64,000 nt of DNA, from positions 915,501 to 979,500 of the forward strand of contig JAHHDT010000006.1 of the NCBI GenBank assembly GCA_019739225.1, read 5' to 3'. Of this stretch, positions 52,927-61,894 are shown in pieces. The notes beneath the pieces were generated by a model. That model searched no databases. It worked only from the letters and a program-made list of their open reading frames with translations, and had not been told where the DNA came from. Both the position numbers and the translations under genes were made by a program. Within the stretch, counting starts at the first letter, position 1. Each line of letters opens with the position of its first letter. This stretch comes from Aquamicrobium sp. (GTDB lineage: Bacteria > Pseudomonadota > Alphaproteobacteria > Rhizobiales > Rhizobiaceae).

Positions 52927-54003
52927 ATGACCATCAACAAGGCAGCATGTATCGGCGGTGGTGTGATCGGCGCGGGCTGGGTGGCCCGGCTGGTGCTCAA
53001 CGGCATCGACGTCGCGGTCTACGATCCCGATCCAGAAGCCGACCGCAAAGTGGGCGAGGTGCTGAAAGGCGCGCGCCGGGCTTACAGGAAGATGCTGCCC
53101 GACGGGCTTCCGAAGGAAGGCAGGATCACCTACGCCAAGACGATCGCGGAGGCGGTCGCCGATGCCGATCTGGTGCAGGAAAGCGTGCCGGAGCGGCTGG
53201 AGTTGAAACACAGGGTGCTGGGCGAAATCGACGCGCATGCGCCGTCATCGGCGATTGTCGGGTCGTCCACCTCGGGCATCAAGCCGACCGATATGGCGGT
53301 TGCGATGAAGCAGCACCCCGAGCGGCTGGTCGTCGCGCATCCGTTCAATCCGGTCTATCTGCTGCCACTGGTCGAGATTGTCGGCGGCGAGCAGACCTGG
53401 CCGGAGGCGATCGAACTCGCGCGCGAACACTATGCCGGGATCGGCATGAAGCCGGTGGTCATCCGCAAGGAGATCGAGGCCTTTGTTGGCGACCGGCTGC
53501 TGGAGGCGATGTGGCGCGAGGCGCTCTGGCTCATCAAGGACGGCATCTGCACCGTCGAGGAGCTGGACGACATCATGCGCTATTCGTTCGGGCTCCGCTG
53601 GGCGCAGATGGGCATGTTCCAGGTCTATCGCATCGCCGGCGGCGAGGCCGGCATGCGCCACTTCATGGCGCAGTTCGGGCCGTGCCTCTCCTGGCCGTGG
53701 ACGAAGCTGATGGATGTGCCGGAATTCAACGACGAGCTGGTAGACCTGATTGCCACGCAGTCCGACGATCAGTCCGATCGCTGGTCGATCCGCGAGCTCG
53801 AAAAGATTCGCGATGATAATCTGGTCGCGATCATGGAAGCGCTCGGCAAGCAGAACAAGGGCAAGGGCTGGGGCGCCGGCGAACTGCACAACGACTATAC
53901 GAAGAAGCTGTCGAAACTGGCCCGCAAGCCGAAGGCTTCAAAGGCCGCCGAGAAGGCCAAAGCTACGAAGCCGAAAAAGGCCGACAAGGCGAAGAAGAAG
54001 TGA
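52927..54003 (+). CDS. lcdH: L-carnitine 3-dehydrogenase with a lysine-rich tail
   Basis: A 358-residue member of the 3-hydroxyacyl-CoA dehydrogenase family that oxidises L-carnitine to 3-dehydrocarnitine with NAD. The NAD loop is CIGGGVIGAGW (8-18). The catalytic pair is H138 in HPFNP and E150 in LPLVEIV. Residues from about 325 form a tail of Lys and Ala, for example KAKATKPKKADKAKKK. Many rhizobial orthologues carry a fused thioesterase here instead. ATG 52927 starts the conserved region. It lies 28 bp after BKACE and 4 bp before the acyl-CoA dehydrogenase. Confidence 0.92.
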   Translation: MTINKAACIGGGVIGAGWVARLVLNGIDVAVYDPDPEADRKVGEVLKGARRAYRKMLPDGLPKEGRITYAKTIAEAVADADLVQESVPERLELKHRVLGEIDAHAPSSAIVGSSTSGIKPTDMAVAMKQHPERLVVAHPFNPVYLLPLVEIVGGEQTWPEAIELAREHYAGIGMKPVVIRKEIEAFVGDRLLEAMWREALWLIKDGICTVEELDDIMRYSFGLRWAQMGMFQVYRIAGGEAGMRHFMAQFGPCLSWPWTKLMDVPEFNDELVDLIATQSDDQSDRWSIRELEKIRDDNLVAIMEALGKQNKGKGWGAGELHNDYTKKLSKLARKPKASKAAEKAKATKPKKADKAKKK

Positions 54004-54007
54004 AGCC

Positions 54008-55171
54008 ATGAATTTCGACCTCACCGAGGAACAGCGCGCGATCGTCGAGACGACGCGCGCCTTCGTGGAAAACGAGCTCTACCCGCATGAAGCGGAGGTG
54101 GAGCGGACCGGCGTGCTGCGGCGCGAGCTGATCGACGAGATCAAGACAAAGGCAATCGCGGCTGGGCTTTACGCCGCCAACATGCCTGAGGAGGTCGGCG
54201 GCGCCGGGCTCGATACGCTGACGTGGCTGCTCTACGAGAAGGAGCTGGGGCGCGCCAACTACGCGCTGCACTGGACCTGCGTGGCGCGGCCGTCGAACAT
54301 CCTGCTTGCCGGCACGCCCGAACAGCGGGAAAAGTATCTCCATCCGTGCATGCGCGGCGAGACCTGGGACTGTCTCGCCATGACGGAGCCGGGCGCGGGG
54401 TCCGACCTGCGCGGAATGAAGGCGACGGCCCGGCAGGACGGCGACGACTGGGTGCTGAACGGCACCAAGCACTTCATCTCCCATGCCGACATCGCCGGCT
54501 TTGCCATCGTCTTCATGGCGACTGGCGAGGAAGACACGCCTCGCGGCAAGCGCAAGAAGATCACGGCGTTCTTCGTGGACAAGGGCACGCCCGGCTTCGC
54601 CGTGCGGGACGGCTACCGCAACGTCTCGCATCGCGGCTATACCAACGCGGTGCTTGAGTTCGACGATTGCCGGCTGCCCTCGAGCCAGGTGCTTGGCGAG
54701 GTGCACAAGGGTTTCGATGTCGCGAACTCCTGGCTCGGCGCCACGCGGCTCCAGGTGGCGGCAACCTGTCTCGGCCGCGCCGAGCGGGCCCTTGGCCACG
54801 CCATCGACTATGCAGCGCAGCGCCAGCAATTCGGGCAGCAGATCGGCAAATTCCAGGGCGTCTCCTTCAAGCTCGCCGACATGGCGCTGGAGCTGAAGGC
54901 GGCGAACCTGCTGACGTTCGAGGCAGGCTGGAAATACGATGCAGGTACCGTGACCGATCAGGACATGGCCATGGCCAAGCTGAAGGCCACGGAGATGCTG
55001 GCATTCGTCGCCGACGAGGCGATTCAGATTCATGGCGGCATGGGCCTTATGGACGAGCTGCCACTGGAGCGCATCTGGCGCGATGCGCGTGTTGAACGTA
55101 TCTGGGAAGGTACGAGCGAAATCCAGCGGCACATCATTTCGCGGGCGCTGCTGCGCGAAGTGGGAGGATAA
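54008..55171 (+). CDS. Acyl-CoA dehydrogenase, possibly gamma-butyrobetainyl-CoA dehydrogenase
   Basis: A 387-residue flavin acyl-CoA dehydrogenase. The FAD signature MTEPGAGSDLRGMKATA is near residue 125, and the catalytic base is E367 in IWEGTSEIQRH. The overall fold matches the CaiA/short-chain group. Between L-carnitine dehydrogenase and a CaiD-like dehydratase, it probably interconverts gamma-butyrobetainyl-CoA and crotonobetainyl-CoA. That substrate is inferred from context. It starts 4 bp after lcdH and ends 7 bp before the DUF2161 gene. Confidence 0.88.
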   Translation: MNFDLTEEQRAIVETTRAFVENELYPHEAEVERTGVLRRELIDEIKTKAIAAGLYAANMPEEVGGAGLDTLTWLLYEKELGRANYALHWTCVARPSNILLAGTPEQREKYLHPCMRGETWDCLAMTEPGAGSDLRGMKATARQDGDDWVLNGTKHFISHADIAGFAIVFMATGEEDTPRGKRKKITAFFVDKGTPGFAVRDGYRNVSHRGYTNAVLEFDDCRLPSSQVLGEVHKGFDVANSWLGATRLQVAATCLGRAERALGHAIDYAAQRQQFGQQIGKFQGVSFKLADMALELKAANLLTFEAGWKYDAGTVTDQDMAMAKLKATEMLAFVADEAIQIHGGMGLMDELPLERIWRDARVERIWEGTSEIQRHIISRALLREVGG

Positions 55172-55178
55172 AGACGGA

Positions 55179-55913
55179 ATGGCCCGAGGCGGCATCAGGG
55201 AAAGCGACCTTTATCTGCCGGTCAAGCGCCTGCTCGAAGGGCAGGGCTATACGGTGAAGGGTGAGGTCGGAGCCGCCGATGTGGTCGCCATGCGCGACGG
55301 TGAGGAACCGGTCGTCGTCGAGCTCAAGGCGGGGTTCTCTCTTTCGCTGTTCCATCAGGCGATTGAGCGGCAGGCGATCACCGATGCGGTCTATGTCGCC
55401 GTGCCGCGCGGCTCCGGGCGCCCGTTTCTGAGGGCTTTGGCCGGTAACCGGAAACTGTGCCGGCGGCTGGGGCTGGGCCTCATAACCGTGCGTCTGCAAG
55501 ACGAATTCGTTGAGGTCCATTGTGATCCCGAACCTTACAGGCCGCGCCAGTCGAAGCCACGCAAAGCGCGCCTGCTGCGGGAGTTCGCGCGGCTCGTTGG
55601 TGACCCCAACACCGGCGGAATGACTCGTCGCAATCTCGTGACCGCCTATCGGCAGGAGGCGCTGGTGTGCCTCGCATTGCTCGATCGGCTGGGGCCAACG
55701 AAGGCGGCGGAAGTTGCGCAGGTGACGGGCATCGTCCATGCGCGCCGGTTGATGGCTGACAATCACTACGGATGGTTCGAGCGCGTCCGCACGGGCATCT
55801 ACGCGTTGAGCCCAAACGGTAGCAGCGCGCTGGACGCCTATGCGGTGGAGATCGAGCGCCTTTCCTCGAAATTGCCGGAAGCCGGGCAATCGGAGGCAAA
55901 AGGGGCAGCATGA
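55179..55913 (+). CDS. DUF2161 protein with a PD-(D/E)XK nuclease-like core
   Basis: A 244-residue soluble protein. The N-terminal core reads GAAD34VVAM, then VVVE48LK50AGF, which is the D...ExK signature of PD-(D/E)XK phosphodiesterases, followed by a helix with LFHQAIERQ. The C-terminal half has a winged-helix-like segment (LGPTKAAEVAQVTG). DUF2161 (PF09929) is described as a putative phosphodiesterase of unknown role. It sits inside the carnitine operon, 7 bp after the acyl-CoA dehydrogenase and overlapping the CoA ligase start by 4 bp (ATGA), so it is transcribed with metabolic genes. Confidence 0.85.
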   Translation: MARGGIRESDLYLPVKRLLEGQGYTVKGEVGAADVVAMRDGEEPVVVELKAGFSLSLFHQAIERQAITDAVYVAVPRGSGRPFLRALAGNRKLCRRLGLGLITVRLQDEFVEVHCDPEPYRPRQSKPRKARLLREFARLVGDPNTGGMTRRNLVTAYRQEALVCLALLDRLGPTKAAEVAQVTGIVHARRLMADNHYGWFERVRTGIYALSPNGSSALDAYAVEIERLSSKLPEAGQSEAKGAA

Positions 55914-58084
55914 CAGGGACCGGCAGACGAGACCTGTCGCGCTTGCTGCGGCCGCGTTCGATCGCGGTGGTCGGCGGCGGCTTCTTCGGCACCAATGTCG
56001 TGCGCGAGTGCCGGAAGATGGGCTTTGCCGGCGCGATATGGCCGGTCCATCCTTCCAAGGACGAGGTCGGCGGCATCGCAGCCTATCGATCGATTGCCGA
56101 TCTGCCGGACGCCCCCGATGCGGCCTTCATCGGCGTCAATCGCTTTCTGACGGTGGAGGTGGTGGGGGAACTCGCCAGCCGCGGCGCTGGCGGTGCGGTC
56201 TGCTTCGCGTCAGGCTTCAAGGAATCGGCGGACGACGCCGATGGCGCGCGGCTAAATGTCGAGCTGCTGGATGCAGCCGGCGCCATGCCGGTGATCGGGC
56301 CCAACTGCTACGGGCTCATCAACTACGTCGACGGTGCGCCCTTGTGGCCGGACCAGCATGGTGGACGCAGGCTCGAAGATGGCGAGCGTGGCGTCGCGAT
56401 CATCACCCAGTCTTCCAACATCGCCATCAACATGACGATGCAGCGGCGCGGGCTGCCCATCGCCTATCTGATGACGGCGGGAAACCAGGCGCAGACCGGC
56501 CTGTCCGAAATTGCACTGGGCCTCATCGAGGACGACAGGGTTTCAGCGCTCGGCCTTCACATCGAAGGCTTCGATTCGGTTGCCGGTTTCGAGGAGCTCG
56601 CGGCCCGGGCGCGCGAACTCAGCAAGCCGGTCGTGGCGATGAAGGTGGGCCGGTCGGAACAGGCAAGGGCGGCGACGGTGTCGCACACGGCATCTCTTGC
56701 GGGGTCGGATGCCGCGTCCGAGGCCTTTCTGAAACGGCTCGGGGTCGCGCGGGTCGACACGATCCCGTCCTTCCTGGAAACACTGAAACTGCTGCATGCG
56801 GCAGGTCCGCTTGCCGGTCCCCGCCTCTCGTCCATGAGTTGCTCGGGCGGCGAAGCCTCGGTCATGGCAGATGCCGCACATGGCCGTGCCATCTCGTTTC
56901 CGCCGTTGTCGGCAGCGCATAAAGATGCAGTCGGCGCCATGCTGGGGCCGCTGGTGGCGATCGCCAACCCGCTCGACTATCACACCTTCATCTGGAACGA
57001 CGAATCGGCGATGTCGGCGGCATTCACCGCTTTCGTGGCGGGCGGGTTCGATCTCAACATGCTGGTTCTCGACTTTCCGCGCGGCGACCGCTGCTCGGAC
57101 ACGGACTGGTGGCCAACGGTCAACGCATTCGAGGCAGCACTGAAGGCCAACGGCGCAACGGGCGCCATCGTTGCCTCGTTGCCGGAAAACCTGCCGGAAG
57201 ACTACTGCGCAGGGCTGCTCGCGCGCGGCATCGTTCCGCTTTCGGGGATTGCCGAAGCGCTGGATGCGGCGGAGGCTGCCGCATTCATCGGGGAGGCATG
57301 GCGGCGGCCTGCGCATTCGCCTGTTGGGGGTGGGCGATTGCACATCGACATACCTGCGCCCGCGACCACGCAGGCCATTTGTCATACTCACCAGGCGAGG
57401 GTTGGCAGTGTTGAACCGAAGGTTGCGTCGTCTCAGTTGGTAACGCCTGCAGGATCACAGCCAGACGAAGCCGCTGCCAAGGCGATGCTTGCCGCGCGAG
57501 GACTGCCGGTGCTGGCCGGAAGGGTGGCCACGATGGTGCAGGATGCCGCCGCAGCCGCCGAAGAAATAGGTTATCCGGTTGCGGTGAAGGCTTTGGGGCT
57601 TGCGCACAAGAGCGAACATGGCGCGGTGCGGCTCAACCTGAACGATTCTGGCTCGGTGCAGACGGTTGCAGCCGAGCTGCTCCGTCACTCAGGCCAAGTC
57701 TATGTCGAGCGTATGATTGCGGGCGGTGTCGGCGAACTGATCGTCGGCGTGACGCGCGACCCGCTTTTCGGTCCGGTGATGACCGTGGGTACTGGCGGAG
57801 TGTTGGTGGAGTTGCTGAAGGATTCGGTGACGCTGCTGCTGCCGGCCTCGCGCTCGGAGATCGAGCAGACGGTGCGCGGCCTGAAACTTTTCCCGTTGCT
57901 CGACGGCTATCGCGGGCGACCGAAGGCGGATTTGGGCGCGGCCGTGGATGCGATCGCGGGGATCGCTGCATTCGTGATCGACAATGCTGCGAATATCGAG
58001 GAACTGGACATCAACCCGCTGATCGTATGCGCCGAGGGAGAAGGCGCGTGGATCGCCGACGCGTTGCTGGTGACAAGGGAGTAG
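55910..58084 (+). CDS. NDP-forming acyl-CoA ligase (acetate-CoA ligase family)
   Basis: A 724-residue ligase with fused alpha and beta parts. The CoA-binding domain is at about 10-105 (SIAVVGGGFFGTNVV). A flavodoxin-like domain carries the probable phosphohistidine H259 in VSHTASLAG. A C-terminal ATP-grasp domain runs from about 510 to 724 (YPVAVKALGLAHKSE, ELDINPLIV). Such enzymes make acyl-CoA with ATP to ADP plus phosphate. Here it would activate carnitine, crotonobetaine or gamma-butyrobetaine in place of the AMP-forming CaiC or the CoA-transferase CaiB. Confidence 0.88.
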   Translation: MTGTGRRDLSRLLRPRSIAVVGGGFFGTNVVRECRKMGFAGAIWPVHPSKDEVGGIAAYRSIADLPDAPDAAFIGVNRFLTVEVVGELASRGAGGAVCFASGFKESADDADGARLNVELLDAAGAMPVIGPNCYGLINYVDGAPLWPDQHGGRRLEDGERGVAIITQSSNIAINMTMQRRGLPIAYLMTAGNQAQTGLSEIALGLIEDDRVSALGLHIEGFDSVAGFEELAARARELSKPVVAMKVGRSEQARAATVSHTASLAGSDAASEAFLKRLGVARVDTIPSFLETLKLLHAAGPLAGPRLSSMSCSGGEASVMADAAHGRAISFPPLSAAHKDAVGAMLGPLVAIANPLDYHTFIWNDESAMSAAFTAFVAGGFDLNMLVLDFPRGDRCSDTDWWPTVNAFEAALKANGATGAIVASLPENLPEDYCAGLLARGIVPLSGIAEALDAAEAAAFIGEAWRRPAHSPVGGGRLHIDIPAPATTQAICHTHQARVGSVEPKVASSQLVTPAGSQPDEAAAKAMLAARGLPVLAGRVATMVQDAAAAAEEIGYPVAVKALGLAHKSEHGAVRLNLNDSGSVQTVAAELLRHSGQVYVERMIAGGVGELIVGVTRDPLFGPVMTVGTGGVLVELLKDSVTLLLPASRSEIEQTVRGLKLFPLLDGYRGRPKADLGAAVDAIAGIAAFVIDNAANIEELDINPLIVCAEGEGAWIADALLVTRE

Positions 58085-58088
58085 ATCA

Positions 58089-58871
58089 ATGAGCGATGTG
58101 GTGAAGACCCGCCGGGACGGCACGATCCTTGAGGTTACGCTGGATAGGCCCAAGGCGAACGCGATCGATCTCGCCACCAGCCGGTTGATGGGCGAGACGT
58201 TCAAGGCTTTTCGTGACGATCCCGCGCTGCGCGTCGCGATCGTGCGCACGGCGGGCGACAAGTTCTTCTCGGCGGGTTGGGACCTCAAGGCCGCGGCATC
58301 AGGCGATGCGGTGGACGGCGACTACGGCGTGGGTGGGTTCGGCGGCCTGCAGGAACTGCGCGACCTCAACAAGCCGGTGATCGCCTGCGTGCACGGTATG
58401 GCTGTCGGCGGTGGTTTCGAATTGGCCCTGGCGTGTGACCTGATCTACGCGTCGGAAACGTCGTCCTTTGCCCTTCCCGAAATCCGCGCCGGCACGCTTG
58501 CGGATGCGGCCACCGTGAAGCTGCCAAAGCGCATTCCCTATCACGTGGCCATGGACCTGTTGCTGACCGGGCGGTGGATGGATGTGCTCGAAGCGCATCG
58601 ATGGGGGCTGGTCAACGAGGTCCATCCGGCTGACCAGCTCGAGGAACGCGTTTGGGATGTGGCGCGGCTGCTTGCTTCCGGTCCGCCGCTGGTGTTTGCC
58701 TCGATCAAGGAGGTGGCGAGGGCCGCCGAGGCGTTGACGTTCCAGGATGCCATGAACCGGATCACCAAGCGCCAGTTCCGCACGGTCGACGAACTCTACG
58801 ATTCGGAGGACGGCATGGAAGGTTTCCGCGCCTTCGCGGAAAAGCGCGAACCCGTCTGGAAGGGAAGGTAA
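58089..58871 (+). CDS. caiD: Carnitinyl-CoA dehydratase-like enoyl-CoA hydratase
   Basis: A 260-residue crotonase-fold enzyme. The oxyanion hole lies in SAGWDLKA and GMAVGGGFELALA. The two catalytic glutamates are E111 and E131, the same numbering as Escherichia coli CaiD. The C terminus EKREPVWKGR also matches CaiD closely. It would interconvert crotonobetainyl-CoA and L-carnitinyl-CoA. It begins 4 bp after the ligase stop and abuts the hydrolase start, in one transcript. Confidence 0.87.
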   Translation: MSDVVKTRRDGTILEVTLDRPKANAIDLATSRLMGETFKAFRDDPALRVAIVRTAGDKFFSAGWDLKAAASGDAVDGDYGVGGFGGLQELRDLNKPVIACVHGMAVGGGFELALACDLIYASETSSFALPEIRAGTLADAATVKLPKRIPYHVAMDLLLTGRWMDVLEAHRWGLVNEVHPADQLEERVWDVARLLASGPPLVFASIKEVARAAEALTFQDAMNRITKRQFRTVDELYDSEDGMEGFRAFAEKREPVWKGR

Positions 58872-59813
58872 GTGGCTGCCTACGACAAGCTGATAGATGC
58901 GGAAACGCGCGCGTTCATCGAACGAACGAACAGCTTCTATCCGCCGGATACGATCGACTACGGCATTGCAGAACAGCGCGCCATCTACGACCGGATGTGC
59001 AGGGCGTTCTTCACCGGCTATCCCGACGGCGTCAGCGCCGAGACCACGGGCATCGAGGCCGAGGGGCGCACGATTCCGGTGCGGATCTACAATCGGAGCG
59101 AGCCGGACGATGCGGCGGTCGTGCTCTATTTCCACGGCGGCGGCTTCATCCTTGGCGGACTGGAGAGCCATGACGACGTTTGCGCCGAGTTTTGCGAACG
59201 AACGGGTTATTCCGTGGTGTCGGTCGATTATCGCCTCTCACCGGAACATGCACATCCGGCAGCGTTCGACGATGCGATGGCGTCATTCGCATGGGTGTCG
59301 GCGAGGTTCGGTCGTCCGGTCGTGCTCGCCGGCGATTCCGCTGGGGGTAGTCTTGCTGCGGCCGTGGCTCATGCATGCAGGCGAGGCCCGGGCCGGCCTG
59401 TCGGGCAGGTGCTGATCTATCCGGGGTTGGGCGGCGACCCGACGCGGGGGTCCTATGTCGGCCACGCCGACGCGCCGATGCTGAGCGCCCGCGACGTCGC
59501 CTTCTATGCCAGAAAGCGCGCAGGCGGGCGTGATGTTTCGGCCGACCCCAGCTTCGCGCCGCTGGCCGACGGCGATTTTTCCGATCTGCCACCGACGGTG
59601 GCCATCACCGCGCAATGCGATCCGCTGTCATCCGACGGCGAGAGCTATCGTGATCGTATCCTTGCTGCTGGCGGCAGGGCGGTTTGGCTGGAGGAGACCG
59701 GCCTCGTTCACGGCTATGTCCGGGGGCGCCATAGCGTCACGCGTGCGAAGGAGAGCTTTAGCCGCATCGTCGAGGCGGTTCGAGCGCTCGGCAAAGGCGA
59801 GTGGCCTTATTGA
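58872..59813 (+). CDS. Alpha/beta hydrolase of the hormone-sensitive-lipase family
   Basis: A 313-residue esterase. The oxyanion motif HGGG is at 88-91, the nucleophile S156 in GDSAGG, and the late histidine in LVHGYVRG. HSL-family enzymes cleave small acyl esters. As the last gene of the carnitine operon, starting with GTG directly at the caiD stop, it may release carnitine from acyl-carnitines. This is inferred from position. It converges with the CocE-type gene, whose stop is 3 bp away. Confidence 0.88.
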   Translation: MAAYDKLIDAETRAFIERTNSFYPPDTIDYGIAEQRAIYDRMCRAFFTGYPDGVSAETTGIEAEGRTIPVRIYNRSEPDDAAVVLYFHGGGFILGGLESHDDVCAEFCERTGYSVVSVDYRLSPEHAHPAAFDDAMASFAWVSARFGRPVVLAGDSAGGSLAAAVAHACRRGPGRPVGQVLIYPGLGGDPTRGSYVGHADAPMLSARDVAFYARKRAGGRDVSADPSFAPLADGDFSDLPPTVAITAQCDPLSSDGESYRDRILAAGGRAVWLEETGLVHGYVRGRHSVTRAKESFSRIVEAVRALGKGEWPY

Positions 59814-59816
59814 GTT

Positions 59817-61811
59817 TCAGACGAGATTTCGCGGAATGGTTTCGTCGAAATCACGTTCGAAAACGAGCTTGTCGCCCTCATAAGCCTCGATGCGTGCTGT
59901 CAGCCGGAAGGTCTCGGCTGTCGACGTCATGGTGGTGAAACTTTCGGTTCGGACCGACCAGTCGTCGCGCGCATAGGTCTGTGTCCAGTGGGTTTCGCCA
60001 TGTGCCGAAAGCGGGTCGTCCGGTCGAATGGTCCAACGTTCGCGAGCGACCTCGCCGTGGATCAAGCCGTGGTCGAGGTCGCGGGTTTCGCCGAAATCGT
60101 CGTGGATCACGAGGCTGACGGCGCCGGTGTCGGGATCACGCTCGGTGTTTCGGCTGTTTAACGATTTTCGCAGTGTCTCGATGCGCCAGGGGGAGGCGCC
60201 TTTGGGTTCCTCAAAGGCCCATTCCGGGTTGTTGCCCGGCTCACGGATCGGAAGCGCGAGCGTCGCATCGCGCAGCGTCAATGTGACTGGTTCCGGCGAT
60301 GGCCAGACGAGCGGCCAGTAGGACGACGACACGGCCACCCGAAGTGTGTGGCCAGCCGGAATGCGGTAGGCGATGTCGTCGAGTTTCAGGGCGACAGTCA
60401 TCTCCTCGCCGGGCACGACGGGCTCGGGAAACTCGTGCCCATTGCGGTGGGTGAGATTGAGCACGCCATAGGTGATGCGCGTTGAGGCTCCATCGGGATG
60501 CACGTCGCACAACCTGACGGCGACCATCGCCGCTGGCCTGTCTGCGCAAAGCCTCAGCGTGACGACGGGTGTTCCGACGATCTCCGTATCTTCGGTGATC
60601 TTTGCGTCCAGACAGAAGGATTTCGCGTCGTCCTCGCGCTGGTCGCCCGGCAGTTCCGGACCAAGCCAGATGGCGCAATATTCGCCGCCGGAAAGGCCGG
60701 TATCCTGCGGCGATGAAATAGCGGCCGGCAGTGGAGCCTGTGGGTGCAGTTCGACACCGGCACGGAACGACCGTTTCTCCAATGACGGGGACGGCCAGGC
60801 CTGCTCCGCAATCCAGCGTCCGGGCCTTTCCTCGTACCAATCGCGCGGCGGCACGGAGTCCATCATGTAGAGCCGCATTGTAGGATCGGTATCCACACCG
60901 GTGTCGATGTCTTTCAGCCAGCGATCCCACCAGCGCAGCGCTTCCTGCAGGAAGCCGATCGCGGGCGCCGGTACCGCGAAATGGGGATACTTGTGGATCC
61001 AAGGGCCGACGATGCCTTTCGCGGGTGCATTGCGAATGCCGGAAACCAGTCGCGAGACGGCATTCTTGTAGGCGTCACCCCAGCCACCGACCGCCAGTGT
61101 CGCGGCGCGGATCGCGGAAAAATCTTCGCAGACCGAGCCGCGCTTCCAGTAGGCGTCGCGGGTCTGATGCCTGAGCCAGATCGCGGGCAGGAAGGGTTCG
61201 TTCTCCAACCGGTCGAGCCACATCGCGCGCCAGCGGTCGCCGACGAGCGCCGGATCGGGCGGCCGCGAGGAGTAGGACAGCATGGTTGCGCCCCAGCCCA
61301 TGTTTTCGTTCAGCAGCAAGCCGCCCTTGTAGTGGATGTCGTCGGCGTAGCGGTCATCGGTCGAGCACAGCGTGATGATCGCCTTCAGGGCCGGTGGCTG
61401 TCTTGCCGCCACCTGCAGCGCGTTGAAGCCGCCCCAGGAGATGCCCATCATGCCGACATTGCCGTTACACCAGGGCTGGCTTGCTGCCCATGCAATTACG
61501 TCGCAGGCATCCTGCAGCTCCTGCTCGGTGTATTCGTCCGCCATCAGGCCTTCGGAATCGCCGTTGCCGCGCATGTCGACGCGGATACAGGCATAGCCAT
61601 GGCCGGCCAGATAGGGATGGGTCAGGCTGTCGCGCGCGGTCGTGCCGTCACGCTTGCGATAAGGCAGGTGCTCCAGAATGGCCGGCACGGGATCGGCCTC
61701 GGCATCCTCCGGCATCCAGACGCGCGTCGACAGGCGGCAGCCGTCCGGCATGACGATGCCGAGATCGAGGTGCTCGACGACGTTGCGTGGGAAGGTGGTG
61801 ACGGTTTTCAT
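59817..61811 (-). CDS. CocE/NonD-family (S15-like) hydrolase
   Basis: A 664-residue hydrolase. The alpha/beta-hydrolase domain has nucleophile S125 in GISWGG and an aspartate region RVDMRGNGDSEG. A C-terminal jelly-roll domain (about 420-660, with PAGHTLRVAVSSSYWPLVWPSPEP) is typical of X-Pro dipeptidyl-peptidase and cocaine-esterase relatives. It cleaves esters or amides; the substrate is unknown. It is on the minus strand, 83 bp after allA, and convergent with the carnitine operon. Confidence 0.9.
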   Translation of the reverse strand: MKTVTTFPRNVVEHLDLGIVMPDGCRLSTRVWMPEDAEADPVPAILEHLPYRKRDGTTARDSLTHPYLAGHGYACIRVDMRGNGDSEGLMADEYTEQELQDACDVIAWAASQPWCNGNVGMMGISWGGFNALQVAARQPPALKAIITLCSTDDRYADDIHYKGGLLLNENMGWGATMLSYSSRPPDPALVGDRWRAMWLDRLENEPFLPAIWLRHQTRDAYWKRGSVCEDFSAIRAATLAVGGWGDAYKNAVSRLVSGIRNAPAKGIVGPWIHKYPHFAVPAPAIGFLQEALRWWDRWLKDIDTGVDTDPTMRLYMMDSVPPRDWYEERPGRWIAEQAWPSPSLEKRSFRAGVELHPQAPLPAAISSPQDTGLSGGEYCAIWLGPELPGDQREDDAKSFCLDAKITEDTEIVGTPVVTLRLCADRPAAMVAVRLCDVHPDGASTRITYGVLNLTHRNGHEFPEPVVPGEEMTVALKLDDIAYRIPAGHTLRVAVSSSYWPLVWPSPEPVTLTLRDATLALPIREPGNNPEWAFEEPKGASPWRIETLRKSLNSRNTERDPDTGAVSLVIHDDFGETRDLDHGLIHGEVARERWTIRPDDPLSAHGETHWTQTYARDDWSVRTESFTTMTSTAETFRLTARIEAYEGDKLVFERDFDETIPRNLV

Positions 61812-61894
61812 GCGCTTCTCCGATCGTGTCAGTGAGACATGGAGGAGCGGGCGTGTTCAAGGGGTTACGGTGTCAGATTGCGTCGTTTTCCCGT

